A stretch of 64,000 nt of DNA from Struthio camelus (taxonomy: Eukaryota; Chordata; Aves; Struthioniformes; Struthionidae). The DNA is taken from assembly GCF_040807025.1 (NCBI RefSeq), contig NC_090953.1, positions 441,501-505,500 of the forward strand. The letters are read 5' to 3'. The position numbers and the translations under genes were made by a program. Below are positions 44,919 through 56,719 of the stretch, piece after piece (the first letter of the stretch is position 1; each line of letters starts with the position of its first letter). The notes below the pieces were generated by a model. The model was given only the letters and a program-made list of their open reading frames with translations. It was not told where the DNA came from and did no database searches.

Positions 44919-47900
44919 TTAAGTGGTTTTTCGCTTCTTGGCTGATGGTCGCTCAAAGACATCTCGTACGCCTGCTGCTTTCTGTTTGAAGAACTTGGTG
45001 TTCTGCGCGCTCTCCTGGCCCCAGGCAGAATCAAACGAAGTCGTGTCCTGGTCCACCAAGTGCGTGTACTTTGTTCGCCCGGAGCGCCCAAAGTTCTTGA
45101 CCTGTGGAGCAGAAAATCTTATGAACAGCCATTTGGGTAAGTCGCAGGGACTCTGTCGTGCCACTGCCCTTCCCCACCGACTGCAGGAAGCCTCCTGCCC
45201 CAGCTGAGGGGACCGCCCCCTCCACACTGCAGCTGCAGACAGGTCCCCTCCTGCCAGCACACCTACCTGCATGACTTTGGGCAGGATGGTCTTGTTGAAG
45301 TGGTCCTCCAGGGTAGGGGCGCTGAAGTCCCTCTTGTACACCTCCTCATCTTCATCCTGTGGGAGGAAGAGCACGCACCTGCTCAACTTGAAGGTTTCCG
45401 GCAAGCACTGGCAGCTGACTGCAGTGGAAAGAGTCACTAGAGACCTGCATCATCGCTTTCCTGGGGACTGTCACGGCACTTGTGGTCCTACTTAAGCTAC
45501 TGCAGGAAGGTGAGGGAACTCGAGTTCTGCCCTCTTGCAGTCACTCTTGGGCGTCCTCAGGCCACTTCTCCAGAGCCTAAGCCTGATCTGTAGCCAGTGC
45601 GGAGCTAGCTTGGTTCTGACAGGATTTACCAACCCAAGCAGCATTGGGGGAACAGCTCTGCTGCTTCTGTTCTGTCTCGCTGGGAAACCTCAACCTCACA
45701 AGCTTTGAGCCAGCACAGGATGGCCCCGTACGGAACTGCTCGCACGTCCCACCGTACCCCCGCAGCATCGCTCACCATGAAGAAGGCGCCACGGTGGTAG
45801 TACTTCTGCAGGAACTTGTATTTGCCCTTCACTGCCTTGTTGGTGATGACCTTGCCGTTGGCCCGAAGCTCAGCACGGCGCTCCTCTTCTGTCAGGTTCC
45901 GCATCCGCTCGATCTCTGCCTTCTCCTTCTCCATGCTGGCAGGACAAAAACCCCTCAGAATCAGCACCTCTCACGGCAATGTTTCGGGACAATTACTGTT
46001 GCAGAAAGCCTTTCTAAGGGATTGCATTTACTGACTCCACAGCGGAGCAAGGCCACCCTGAGGGTGGAGAGGAAATGTTTTGGATGCTTTGTCTAGGTAA
46101 GAGTGTGCTGTCAAAAGCAGGCCTGAGGAAGAGAGGCCTCAACCGTCAGTTGGCCTGCAGGGTGCAGGGCCTGGGCCTGCCGACGCTCAGCCACAGATCT
46201 AAGCAGAGACAATACTTACGCTTCTCGTTCTTCACGATCCCGCTTGATACGCTTCAGCTCACGTACTTTCCAGGCCTCGTACTCCTCCTCGTCGTTCTCA
46301 TCATCTGTATCAAGTGCATCCAGTGCTGCCAGCGAACGCTTGTTCTCCTCCAGTTCCTTCTTTGCTTCCTCTTCTACAATCTGCAGCAAGGGTGAAAGTA
46401 AGCCTGCTGCAGTGCCCACCCTCCCTGTGCCACCCCCAGCCAGCCCCGCGGTACCTTGAGCGTGTACTTGCGCCTCTCCTCTGCTAGTCTCTTTGCCTCC
46501 TGCTCCAGCTCCTTCTGCTTCAAGGCTTCTGCTTCTCGCTCCTGAACCGTGATCCGGTCCTTCCTATAGACAGAGACCACAAAAGCCTTCAACCTTTCAG
46601 CGTGAGCCCATGCAGCCGAACCCCTCACAGACTTATCCTGCTCCCGTGCTGCAGTGACCCTTAGCCCTTACTCTCCAAGTAAGAGCCAAGTTCAAGGGCT
46701 CTCCCCTTCCTGCTGTTGCCCAAGCCAGGGCAGCCCTGCTAATTCCCCCTACAGCTACAGGCATGCGTGGAGAGAAGAGAGCGCGAGGCACCCGCCGTGG
46801 TGCACTACCCTCTGCCAGCTTCCCAGCTCTTTGTACAGCGCTTGCCCAAATGCCCTAGCACAACCCTGCTGCGATGAAACCCACCGGCTGGTCCCACGCA
46901 GTGACCTGACACAGCTGCAAGAGCTGCCCGTGGCCGCTCAGCGAACACCCGTTACTCCTCAGCTGTGCCCTGCCAGGCTGGTATTTGTCACCTCCCCTTA
47001 GGAGGCAGGCAGTGCTACCGCCCCGCTGTACGAAGCGGAGATCACAGCGGTGACCGTCTGCTTGGCGCCCAGCCGCTGCCTCCTGCATCCTCACACAGGA
47101 CCGACCTGCCTGACCGTGTCACCTACTTGCGGATGAAGACAGGTTTGAGACGTGGCTCCATTTCATCCTCACTGTCTGTGTACTCCTCATACTCGGACTC
47201 TGACTCAGACTCTTCTCCAGATCTACCCTCATCTTCCAACTCCATCACCTCCATTTCCTCGGTCTTCCTCTCCTGCGCTCGCTGGCGCATCATCCCACGG
47301 CGACGCTCAATCTCCTAACGGAGGTGCATCAAACACAGAGGAGTCAGTGGAGCAGCCCTGCTACCGCTCCCTTCCCCACAGACTTTCTGCCTCAGGCAGG
47401 AAGCCAGTTCCTTTCAGATTCTTTGTGCCAGAAGTGACATGTCTGGAACCTCTTTGTTACAAAAAGATGTTCCCGTCCCTCAGGATGGAAGGTGGCCTCA
47501 CCCAGCGTCCCACCTCGCAGCAAGAGACAGGTAACCCAGAGTTAAGTCATGGCCAGCTATGGAGTGACCTGCAAGTCCTGAAACTCCCTAGTTTCACCAG
47601 ATAGCCTTTTCCACACGTACATGGGTTATTCCAGCCTGTGTCATTCAGGGGCTTTCTTAAGCCAAGTCTGTTCAGGTCTGCAAGCATACCTCATCATCGA
47701 TCTCTTCCTCTTCCTCTTCGCTGGTGTCCTCCCGTTCGAGCCGCCAAGCTTCTCCCTCCACCTCTGAATCGCTGTCTCCAACCACTTCAGGCTCCACAAT
47801 TTTACGGTGTCTGGCCAGCCTGTAACAGACCCTAGTTGAACTACAGCACTTTGAGCGTAAAGAGACCGCAGAAAGATGGCTATTTGTGAATTGTTCTTAA

Positions 47901-48818
47901 TGAGGCCATAGTAAAAACTGGAACGACTGAGTCTGGGAGTGAAACAGCATGTCCTTTCCTAAAAGGCAGGAGCAGCCAGGCAGTGGCTTTTCCTCCCCAT
48001 TTGTGTTTTTGGTGGGAAGCCTCCCCTTTACTAGTGCTGAAGGCTGAAGTACCTCTATGGGGGAAGGTAAACAGTGCTCAGATACTTTCTGCCCTGAATA
48101 CGATTCAGATGAAACCATATCTTCCCGCTAGCCTAGAGAGGTGTCGCTGTGTTAATTTTTATTTCAGAACCCGCTGTTCCCCTGGGCCAGCCAAACCGCT
48201 CCTGAACGCGGGGCTGCCGTGACCCTTGGCTTTCAGGGGTGCTCACGGCACAGCGGCGGCCCGCGGCACGATCCAGCACCCGCGCCAACAGCGCTGGAGA
48301 CCGCTCCCGCAGGGCTGGGAGAGCGCGGCCGTGCTTGGGTGACGGTCAGCGGCAGAGCGGGGCCGGAGGCAGAGGCTCTGGGGAAGGCCGGGTCTCCTCC
48401 GGGGGCAGGCGCTGCTCACCGCTCCTCCACGTCCTCGCTGATGCGGTTCTGGAGGCGCCGCAGCCGCGGGTCGTTGGCGAGTTCCTCCTCCTGCTCCTCG
48501 GGCTCCACCTCCTGCTCCTTCGCCTTCTTGATGAACTGGAACTCCTCGTCCTCCTCCTCCGAGGACTCCATGGGCGCGTAGTCGGGCCGCTTCCCCGACA
48601 CGTACCGCTTCACCTTCACCTTCTCCATGGAGAGCTCGCCTGCGGGCGGGGCGGCCGTCACCGGGGCCCGGCCGGCCGCCACCGGGCCCGGGCTTCCCCC
48701 CCCCGCCGCCGCCGCCGGCCCCCCCGGTGCCCCGCTCACCCTTCTCGTTGCGGACGGGCACGGCGCCCGCCGTGGACTGGATCGGCGGCTGCTTCATGAG
48801 GGCGCTGGGGACCGACAT
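44919..48818 (-). CDS. MFAP1: MFAP1, spliceosome-associated protein (Spp381/MFAP1)
   Basis: Despite its name (microfibril-associated protein 1), this is a nuclear component of the spliceosome B complex that binds PRP38. Nine exons join in frame to 439 residues, the human length: 48740-48818, 48420-48639, 47690-47819, 47127-47314, 46455-46563, 46220-46380, 45776-45935, 45267-45356, 44919-45101. The protein is built from long charged helices: an acidic Glu/Ser tract ([13 protein letters not shown]), [28 protein letters not shown] and [18 protein letters not shown]. The conserved C-terminal block follows ([46 protein letters not shown]) and ends in a KKRKTT basic tail. All introns are GT-AG. No damage seen. 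Confidence 0.98.
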
Positions 48819-48964
48819 GGTGGCGGCGGGTCGGGACGGGACGGGACGGCGGCAGCAGCGGCGGCGGCTCTGGCGGCGGCGGGCACCCTCCTCCCCCGGA
48901 ACCGGAACTGCGGCCGCCCCCGCTTCCGGCGGAACCGCCGCCTCCCGCCCCCGCGAGCCGTTGG

Positions 48965-48999
48965 CCGGAAGTGACGCCACTGGCGGCGGTCACTTCCGG
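48965..48999. promoter_or_regulatory. Palindromic pair of ETS sites at the MFAP1 promoter
   Basis: CCGGAAGTGAC (48965-48975) and its exact reverse complement GTCACTTCCGG (48989-48999) flank a 13-bp spacer. Each arm holds a full ETS core CCGGAAGT joined to TGAC. The pair lies about 150 bp upstream of the MFAP1 start codon. Further GGAA-type cores occur at about 48899 and 48923. GABP/ETS binding is inferred. Confidence 0.7.
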
Positions 49000-51900
49000 C
49001 GCGCCGGGGCGGGGCGGGGGAGCGGCCGGCGGGGGCGGCTGCCGGTGCCGCCTGGGGCCGGGCCGGGGGTGCTGCGGGCCGCGGCGCTGGGCCGCGCCGC
49101 CCGGGGGAGCGCCCCCCGCGGGCCGCTGCCCCCCGCCGCCGCCGGCACCCAGGCGACGGGCGGCGTCGCGCCTCGGCGGGCGGGGCGGGGGCGTTCGGCT
49201 GCGCCACCTGCTGCGTGTGTTTTCCCCGTGGTCCGCCGGGCGGCGGGGGGAGGCGCTGGCGGCGCAGCGCGGGTGCGGAGTTGCCCCGAAGGGCCCTCTC
49301 GAGCGCTGGGGAACGGGGGACGCGTGAGCAGGCCTTTCCTGCTGGCCGGAGCTTCCCTCGGGCCTTGGGGCTCTGGCCCTCCGCTGCTCGGGCTGCGATT
49401 TTCTTGGGGCATCTGGTCGCCTCTTCCCTAATCCACGTCCTGGTGCTCAGGGCCTTTGGCTCTATCTAGAGTCTTGGTCTCCGCCTGCTGCCAGCCTTTT
49501 GGGTTTCGAATTATTTGCCCGAGGTAGTGTCGCTCTAGATAAAGCACACCATCATGGGGTGAGAGATGACTGAGGCACAGATGCTCACGGCCCCCTTCTT
49601 CCAATTTAGTGACTGAACTCTGAATGGAAAAGATGTTCAGCCCGTGATGTAAGTTCCTGCTCCTTCTCCATTTGTGCAGCTAAAGTGGAGATGATGAGCA
49701 GCAAAAGCAGAGCCAGCAGCTGCTGTACAGCTGTATGGATATTGGATGTCAGCGGCTCCACGGTGCCACCGTCCCTCTAACTCCTGCAGGGTCTTGCTGA
49801 GGCTGTGGGACGCATCCTGTGCTTGGTGGGGCTGCAGAGCTCCTCCTAGCACGGCCAGGGGAACCTGTTGCTCTTTGGGTGGATGGTAGGGTCCGACTGC
49901 AGAAGCTGCTGTGGGTTCAGTTCGTGCTGTGCCTGTTGCCAGCCACGCTGGGTCTTAGTTCGTGCTGTGCCTGTTGCCAGCCACGCTGGGTCTTGGGGTT
50001 GATGTCTGACCTGAGACAAAGCCTGGAGCTGTGAAGGTTTTTCACTGCTGTGTTGATCAGAGTCTTGTCCCGGGCCCTCCTGCTCTGTAAACTAGCAGCA
50101 AACCAAGCCAAGCAGGAGCTTCGCTGCTCGGGTTCGTGTCTTCCCAGGCTGCCAGGACGCCTTCACAGCTCCCTACGCAGCAGCGCTTCTCGCTGCAGCA
50201 CCGTGAGCACCTGGAGGCTGACTTACCCTGGAGGAGCGGGACTCTCCTGCTGTTCTGTGGGGGGAGATGCTTCTCCCACTGCCACCACTGCAGAACCTCC
50301 TGGGGCTTTCCCAGTGCAAGTGACGGGAGGTTTGTGGCATGTGTGTGGCAGGAAGGGCCTGGGGGCGTGGCTGTTTCATAGCAGGGGAGAAAGATTTTCT
50401 GAATGTGGCAGGGTGCTGCCCACGTAAGCACGCATTCACCACGGTCATTGCCTCCGAGGAGGTGCTAGAGTTCACAGAGGAAAACGGCTGTTCGGGAACT
50501 GATCAGCTTGCAAGAGCTGCCCTGCTTTTCTGTGGCACGGAAAACAAGATTTCTGAAGTAGGGCAAAACTATGTCACAAACCACCAAGCCAACGTCTGCA
50601 ATTTTGTGCTGCCTTGAAAGAAAGGAAGAGGTTTTTATCTTCCAGGAAACCTAGCTGCAGGACTTGAGCCAGTCTGCGACACATCTCGTAACAGGAATTT
50701 GGGAAGTGGGGAGGGATGAGTGCTGTGTTAGCCGTGCGCGTGGCAGGTGGTCGCCCTGCCCAGCCCCGAGCAGGGGCCCTCGTGGGCACGTTGCGGAGGC
50801 CACGGGGTGTGATGGGCATTGCTAGAGGTGGATGCCCAGGAAATCCAAAAGCAAGTGTGTTTTCCCAGATGGAGGTTCAGCGCTGGAGCATGCTCCCAAA
50901 GGAAAGGCAGCAAACTCTTCCTTTTGGTGTCCTGGGCTGCAGGCTGGGAGGTTTCCTCGTGGGAGGATGTGATTTAGCCAGTGCAACTTACTGTTCTGAG
51001 GGAGCGGGGTAGTCCGGGGTGTGGAAGGAAGCGGCAGAAAGTGGTTCTCAGCAGCAGCACTGCCCCTGGGTCCGGGCTCTGCTCGTCGGGGGCCGCGGGG
51101 CGTCCCAGGGCTGCTGCAGAGGTCTCCAGGCTGACGCTGCGGGGGATTCTGTCTTGGGGGAGCCTCTCGCCTTGTCCTCGGCCCCTCTGCGAGAGGCGGG
51201 GCAGGACCAGCTGGGTAAAGCGGCTCCTGCCAGCGTGGCTAAGGCCCTGGCTGCAGGCCGAGAGCGCGAGGAGGCCCCTGGGCCTGGGGCAGCGCCGCCA
51301 GAGCCAGCCCATCTCGCAGCGCTGGCTGCCTGTGGCCAGGGCATCCCGGGCGCAGCCCGTGGCGTGGCGCTGCGTGAAGGTGCTTACTGCAGCGCTCTTC
51401 GGTAGCTTTGCGTCTCAGACAATCCCTGTTTCTGCTGGCGAGACCCAGGCAGACCTTGCTGCCTTCGCAGGAGCCTCTGTGCTTACAGGAGCTGGGGGAT
51501 TTGGCCAGCCTGGCTGCAGAGCTGCGAGAGGAGGAGGGATGGAGCGCTCGGGCAGGGCCCCAGTGCTGTGGGTCTCCCTCGGTGCCCTGCCAGCTTGCGG
51601 TTTGCCCTCGCAGACAAGGCATTAGTGGCTTTATAATCCTACAGCAACTGATGCCCAGGAATAAGCAAGAGCTCTCGGTGTTTCTGGCATTTACGTCCTG
51701 ACGGCAATTGGAGCTCCAGGCCCAGCTCCCTGCTCTGCGTTTGATCATCTGATGAGATATTAATCTTGTGTGGTTATCACAGTGTGTTCCCACCTAATGA
51801 ATCCAGTGTCACCATGGCAAGGAGTGAGCTTCAACATGTGACTCAGTAGGTGAAACAATTAGACCTAACTGTTAAAGGAGAGCTTGGGAATTGCACACAA

Positions 51901-54900
51901 AGCACATAATGTGCCATTCAGGTGGAGTTAAAGACCTCAGCAAACAGGGACGGGCTCTCCCTGGCTGGCTTCGGTTCTGGGGGACGGCAGAAGCCTGAAG
52001 CAACGGCCGAAAGCAGCCCGGAGCCCGCAGCGTGCCTCCTCTGCCCCGCGTGCCCTTGAGAGCCGCAGCCGAGCTGCAGAAACCGAGTGCTGGAGTCGCC
52101 TGAGCTGGTGCAGGGGGGCTGAGGGAGCCTGCTGCGGTGCGGCCTGGCCCTGCCCTGGCCAGGGAGAGCCAGCCCGCGCCGGGCCGGGAGCGGCGGTGTC
52201 CTGTCGCTGCTCCTCCCTAGCTGATCCCCTGCGGACAGGGCAGGCTGGCAAGAGCCTGTGCCTCCGGGCAGCGGCCCCAGCCGCCTTCCTCCGCAGACCA
52301 GGGACCGATGCCCCTCAGCCCCGGCCCCGGGCGCCAGCGGCGACGTGTCGGCCCCGAGCCTTCAGCCAGCCTGGCGGTCCGCACGGGGCCGGGCTCCGGC
52401 GGGGGCGGCGGCGCGGCGCGAGCCTGAGCTGCCCCTTCCCTGCGCTCGCGGAGCCGGGGTGCCGTGGGGCGGCGTGCGAGCTCGCTGCGCCCCGGCACCC
52501 GACACGGGCAGCTCCGTTCCCTGCTGCGTTGTCAACTTGCTGGCTAAAACCTCTGCCCGTCAGGCTTTGGACTAAATTTCTTTGTTGAGATCTATGAGCG
52601 ACCCCCCATGCCTCACTGCAGCCTAAGGAGAAAAAGGGGGTCCTGCCCACGGGCTGGCACGGGTGTTTCCTGCGCGCGCGCACCTGTGTTCCTGTTTGCA
52701 CTGCTGTTTGTGCTGAGACCCCCGACTGCGGCAGGGACCTTGGGGTGCTCAGGCCAGACAGGGGTGTCCCTTGCCGTGAACAGCGATAAGCTGTACACAG
52801 GGCATGAGGTGGCAGGGTGTAAAGCAGCAAAGCTGAAGAGGGGCGGTAGCACGGCGGGCTGCGGATTTGATACCTCGGCGGCCTTATGGCTGTTGACGGC
52901 AAAGTCAGAAGGCAGATAAAGTTACAGCCCCCTTCTGAGCCGCCACTGTTTGTGTCTGCAAACTGTACCGCAGGGCAAGGTCAGCGTGTTTGGGGTGGAT
53001 CTCGAGAATCCCATGTGTGTGACCACAATAAAATGTTATGTCTAGGAGCGTGACTATGAATAGCGCCTCGTGAGCCATCGGGACCTTGCAGACGCAGCTC
53101 CAGCCCGGGGACTGCAGCCGCTGCAGCTCCGCACCCTCCTCCCGGCGCGCCAAGGCCGTCTCAGGAACCTGCTGGTAGCGTCCGGCAGTGAAGTGACGTG
53201 AGGTGAAGGGGTTGGAGAGATTCCAGAGGAAAGTGGGATCTGCACCCCGAGGTTTGGGAAAGGGAGCAGAACTGTGCAGGAAGGGGGGGCTGGGGAAACG
53301 TGTCCGCAGCAACGCGGAGGGCTGCGGACTCAGCCCCCCCCCTGCCGTGGGAGGGTTGCATGGGAGCAGCAGGCAGTGTGGCCACTGCGCTCTAAGTAAA
53401 TATTTAGTTATTGATTTGGTCCCTCTTGATGTCCTCTCTGTGATGTTATTGCTGTTTGTTTGGTTTTCTCCTCTGTGAGGGCCTCTGTCCTTCCTCCGCT
53501 GCCTTTCCTTACGGGAACCCCTAGAGCGCTTCCCTGCTTTGCCGTCTCCGCTCGCCCTGTCGCTGCTAGGCGCAGCTCAGCTGCGGCCCCGTCAAACTCC
53601 CCGGGTCACCCCCATGCAGGTGCCTGTGGACGAGGGCGCTTCCCCGTCACTGCTCAGCCTCTCGGCAGCTCGGGCAGACTGGCAGTCGCCTTGCTGCTGA
53701 AGCTTGTGCAATCTCTGCAACCAGGACAAAATTTGACCTGATTTTTACATGCAAGTTGATTTCTATTTATTTTTGTGCACAACCTGACTGTGCCACGTAG
53801 AGCGTGTGTTTGATGCTGATGAGGGTAGGGAGGCCTCGCCCTTGCCTCGGTGTGGGCCCCGCAGGGGATGGTGTGCAGCCTCCGTGCTGATGGCACGCCT
53901 AGCAGGTAGCTGGCGGGCTGGCTTGCAGCAACACACTGCTGGTAGGATGGTCAATTAGGAATCACTGAGCAGAACAGCCAGCTCCTGGCTGTGCCCTTGA
54001 ATGCCTTGATACATCCAAGGAATGGCAACCAAAATCAGTGAAATGTTAAAGGGGAAGGTTCATGGGTTTTTGCAGACGCTGTTGTGGTAACTACTTCATC
54101 CCCTTTCGCTGCTGCCTACAGGGGAACAGCAAAGGAGAGAAGCATTCAGCAGCGGTTGTAAGATCTGACACTAGCCCTGCTGTCCAGTTCTTGAGCAGCC
54201 TTCCAGGAGGGGCTGCTGGAAAGCAGATCCCATTCACACAGGAGGCCTCACCCTGTGCTCCAGGTGCTCCCAGGGTACAGGCATCATCTCTGGCAGGAGC
54301 AAAGAGAGGTCAGCTGTGTAATTCCAAAGCTAATAGTTTATGCAACAGATAGGTGCTTCCCGTTTGCCTCCCCTGGAGCACTGAGATAAGCATGCGGTGG
54401 TGACAAGGGGCCCTTTGTCAGCTCCTCTCCCCCAGCATGGTATGTCAATAAGATCCAGGTGGAGCAGCTCTGTCACCTGCCTGGGCACAGCCACAAGCTC
54501 CTGCATGATGTATCTGAGGATGCCCACAGGGGTCCGGGGGGGGAACAGCCTGTGCCACTCCTTCGCTCCCACTGCAGAGCTGTCATCGGATGTAGGACCT
54601 GCTTCCAAACCACGTGGACCTGGGAGACCCCTGTCTCCGTGGGCAGCTCGAGTCTTTGGCCGTGCATCAAGGAACTGGGACAGCGGGAGGGCCGCCAGGG
54701 AGCGAGCAGGGCCTGCCCTGACTGGCAGCACGCAAAGGACAGTTTTTCACGGTCCTGTTGTTGTGGTGGGGTGGCCGGTGATCGCCGAGCTGGGAGGGGG
54801 TGCGGGGCCGTGCCCCCTGGATGCGGACGACGGGCCCCGGGGGGGGGGGCAGCTCTGACTTACCAGAACTCAAGCGGTTTGTGTTTCCAGGAGGGACTTT

Positions 54901-55600
54901 TTGGGGACAGATGTCGTTATCACCTCGGCAATCTAGAGTTTCTGTTTCTGAAGCGATGTTAGAATCGGATATTTGCCCTTCAAAATTAACCTAGTTTAAC
55001 AAAGAAAACTACCCTGTGCCAGATTTTCTGGGTTGTTCTCAGCATCTCAGTTTCCAAGGTGACTGTTTCCTGTACGATTGCTAATGCTTTATAATCTCAG
55101 TCATGATATCTAAGTGACTTCCTCCTCTTTGTCAGGAGATGTAAGATCTGCTCTTATCCTGGGCTTCTCTGAACCCCCTTCTGAAGTGCAGAGGATTCAG
55201 GTCAGTTCGGGCTCTGCTGGTTTTTGCTTTTGCATTGCTCTTAATGCGGATCCTATGCATGTGAGGGATGAAAGTATACGTGCACATGTATATGTTTTGA
55301 AGAACGACTAAAGCTGAAATGAACTGCAGTTCACTTCTCACCTTTTCTCCTTGGTGGGAGTCTGTCTCCTGAAATTTGAAACTAGAGCGTGATTGATTTT
55401 CCTGGTGTCGCTGCCTTCCCGGTAGTTTCTGCGGGAGGCTCCTGCGCGCCGCCCGGGGCCGCAGCCGTCGCGCCGCGGTCCCGCAGGGGCCGGCCGCGGA
55501 GCGGGTGAGCGGCGGGGCGGGACGGCACCGGGCGGGACGGGACGGCACCGTCGGCTCCCGGGGCGGCGGCGCGGCGGAGCGGAGCGGAGCGGAGCGGGGC
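49000..55600. other. Gene-poor interval between MFAP1 and FURIN
   Basis: About 6.6 kb with only short or compositional reading frames. I looked for WD40-type coding sequence (WDR76 is the neighbour of MFAP1 in human) and saw none. A relatively AT-rich, non-repetitive patch lies at 51690-51930. The region may hold regulatory DNA for FURIN or non-coding exons, but nothing can be named. Confidence 0.5.
49919..49994. repeat. 38-bp perfect tandem duplication
   Basis: Two identical 38-bp copies beginning AGTTCGTGCTGTGCCTG and ending GGGTCTT, directly adjacent. Confidence 0.92.
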
Positions 55601-55649
55601 GGGCGGCGGTGACGGCATCCGGCGGCGCCCGGCGGAGCGGCCGCCGCGC

Positions 55650-56180
55650 CGGGCCGCGCCGCGCCGCGCCGGGCCGGGCCGAGCCGAGCCGAGCTGAACC
55701 GGGCCGAGCGGGTCTGTGCCGAGCCGAGCTGGGCTGAGCGGGTCTGTGCCGGGTCGGGTTGTGCCGGGCTGAGTGGGTCCGTGCCGAGCCGGGCCGAGCC
55801 GGGCTGAGCGGGTCCGTGCCGAGCCGGGTTGTGCCGAGCCGGGCCGGGCCGGGCCGAGCTGAGCGGGTCTGTGCCGGGTCGGGCCGGGCCGAGCCGAGCT
55901 GAGCGGGTCGGGCCGAGCTGAGCGGGTCTGTGCCGGGTCGGCTCGGGTCGGGCCGGGCCGAGCCGAGCCGAGCCGAGCTGAGCGGGTCGGGCCGGGCCGG
56001 GCCGAGCCGAGCTGAGCGGGTCTGTGCCGGGCCGGGCCGGGCCGGGCCGGGCCGAGCCGAGCCGAGCCGAGCCGAGCGGGTCCGCTCGGGGCGGGGCGGC
56101 GGCGCTGACAGCTGCCGCGCGTAAACAGGCGGCTCCGCTCGGCTCGGCTCGGCCCGGCCCGGCCCGGCTCGGCTCGGCTC
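55650..56180. repeat. GGCCGAGCCGAGC pentamer-based array in the FURIN CpG island
   Basis: Long run of GGGCC, GAGCC and GAGCT pentamers interrupted by GAGCGGGTCTGTGCCG blocks. A short inverted stretch of GGCTC units at 56135-56180 could pair with the plus-strand units. The long minus frames rich in Ala/Arg/Pro are compositional. Confidence 0.88.
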
Positions 56181-56314
56181 GGCCGCCCCCTGCCTGGGCC
56201 GGGCTCGGTCCGGGGCGGGGGCTGCGCGCTGCCCCGCGGCGTGACGCGGCGCCGCCGCCGCCAGACGGGCCCGGCCGCCGGCGGGACACAGCGGGCAGGG
56301 CCGCCCGCGCCGCG
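56100..56314 (+). other. FURIN: Putative non-coding first exon of FURIN
   Basis: A GC-rich segment ends in CCGCG followed by the donor GTAAGG at 56315. It lies in the CpG island about 1.8 kb upstream of the acceptor of the start-codon exon (exon from 58079). Mammalian FURIN has alternative non-coding first exons in such a position. The 5' boundary is unknown, and transcript data would be needed to confirm it. Confidence 0.4.
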
Positions 56315-56511
56315 GTAAGGGCGCCGCGCCGGGCCGGGCCGGGCCGGGCCGGGGTTCGGGCCTCTGCGGGGCCGGGGGCGGCGGGGGGCGCGGGGGGCCG
56401 GGGGCGCCGCGGCCCCGGGCCGAAATCTGCCCCGCTCCCAGCGGGGACTTCGCTCCGGCCGCGCCGCGGCGGCCGCCGCCATCCCGGCTGCCTCCTCCGG
56501 GCCGCTGCGGA

Positions 56512-56719
56512 GCCGAGCCCGGCCCGGGGGGCAAAGCGCTGGTGTGGGGCGATGCCCGGGGCAGCCGAGCCCGGCCCGGGGGGCAAAGCGCTGGTGTGGG
56601 GCGATGCCCGGGGCAGCCGAGCCCGGCCCGGGGGGCAAAGCGCTGGTGTGGGGCGATGCCCGGGGCAGCCGAGCCCGGCCCGGGGGGCAAAGCGCTGGTG
56701 TGGGGCGATGCCCGGGGCA
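56512..56719. repeat. Four perfect 52-bp tandem copies downstream of the putative FURIN exon 1
   Basis: The marker GCAAAGCGCTGGTGTGGGG recurs at 56531, 56583, 56635 and 56687, exactly 52 bp apart. The copies look identical, which indicates recent expansion or an assembly effect. Confidence 0.97.

Noticed and set aside
49000..55600. WDR76 as the expected MFAP1 neighbour
   Set aside because: No WD40-type coding sequence was recognised on either strand.
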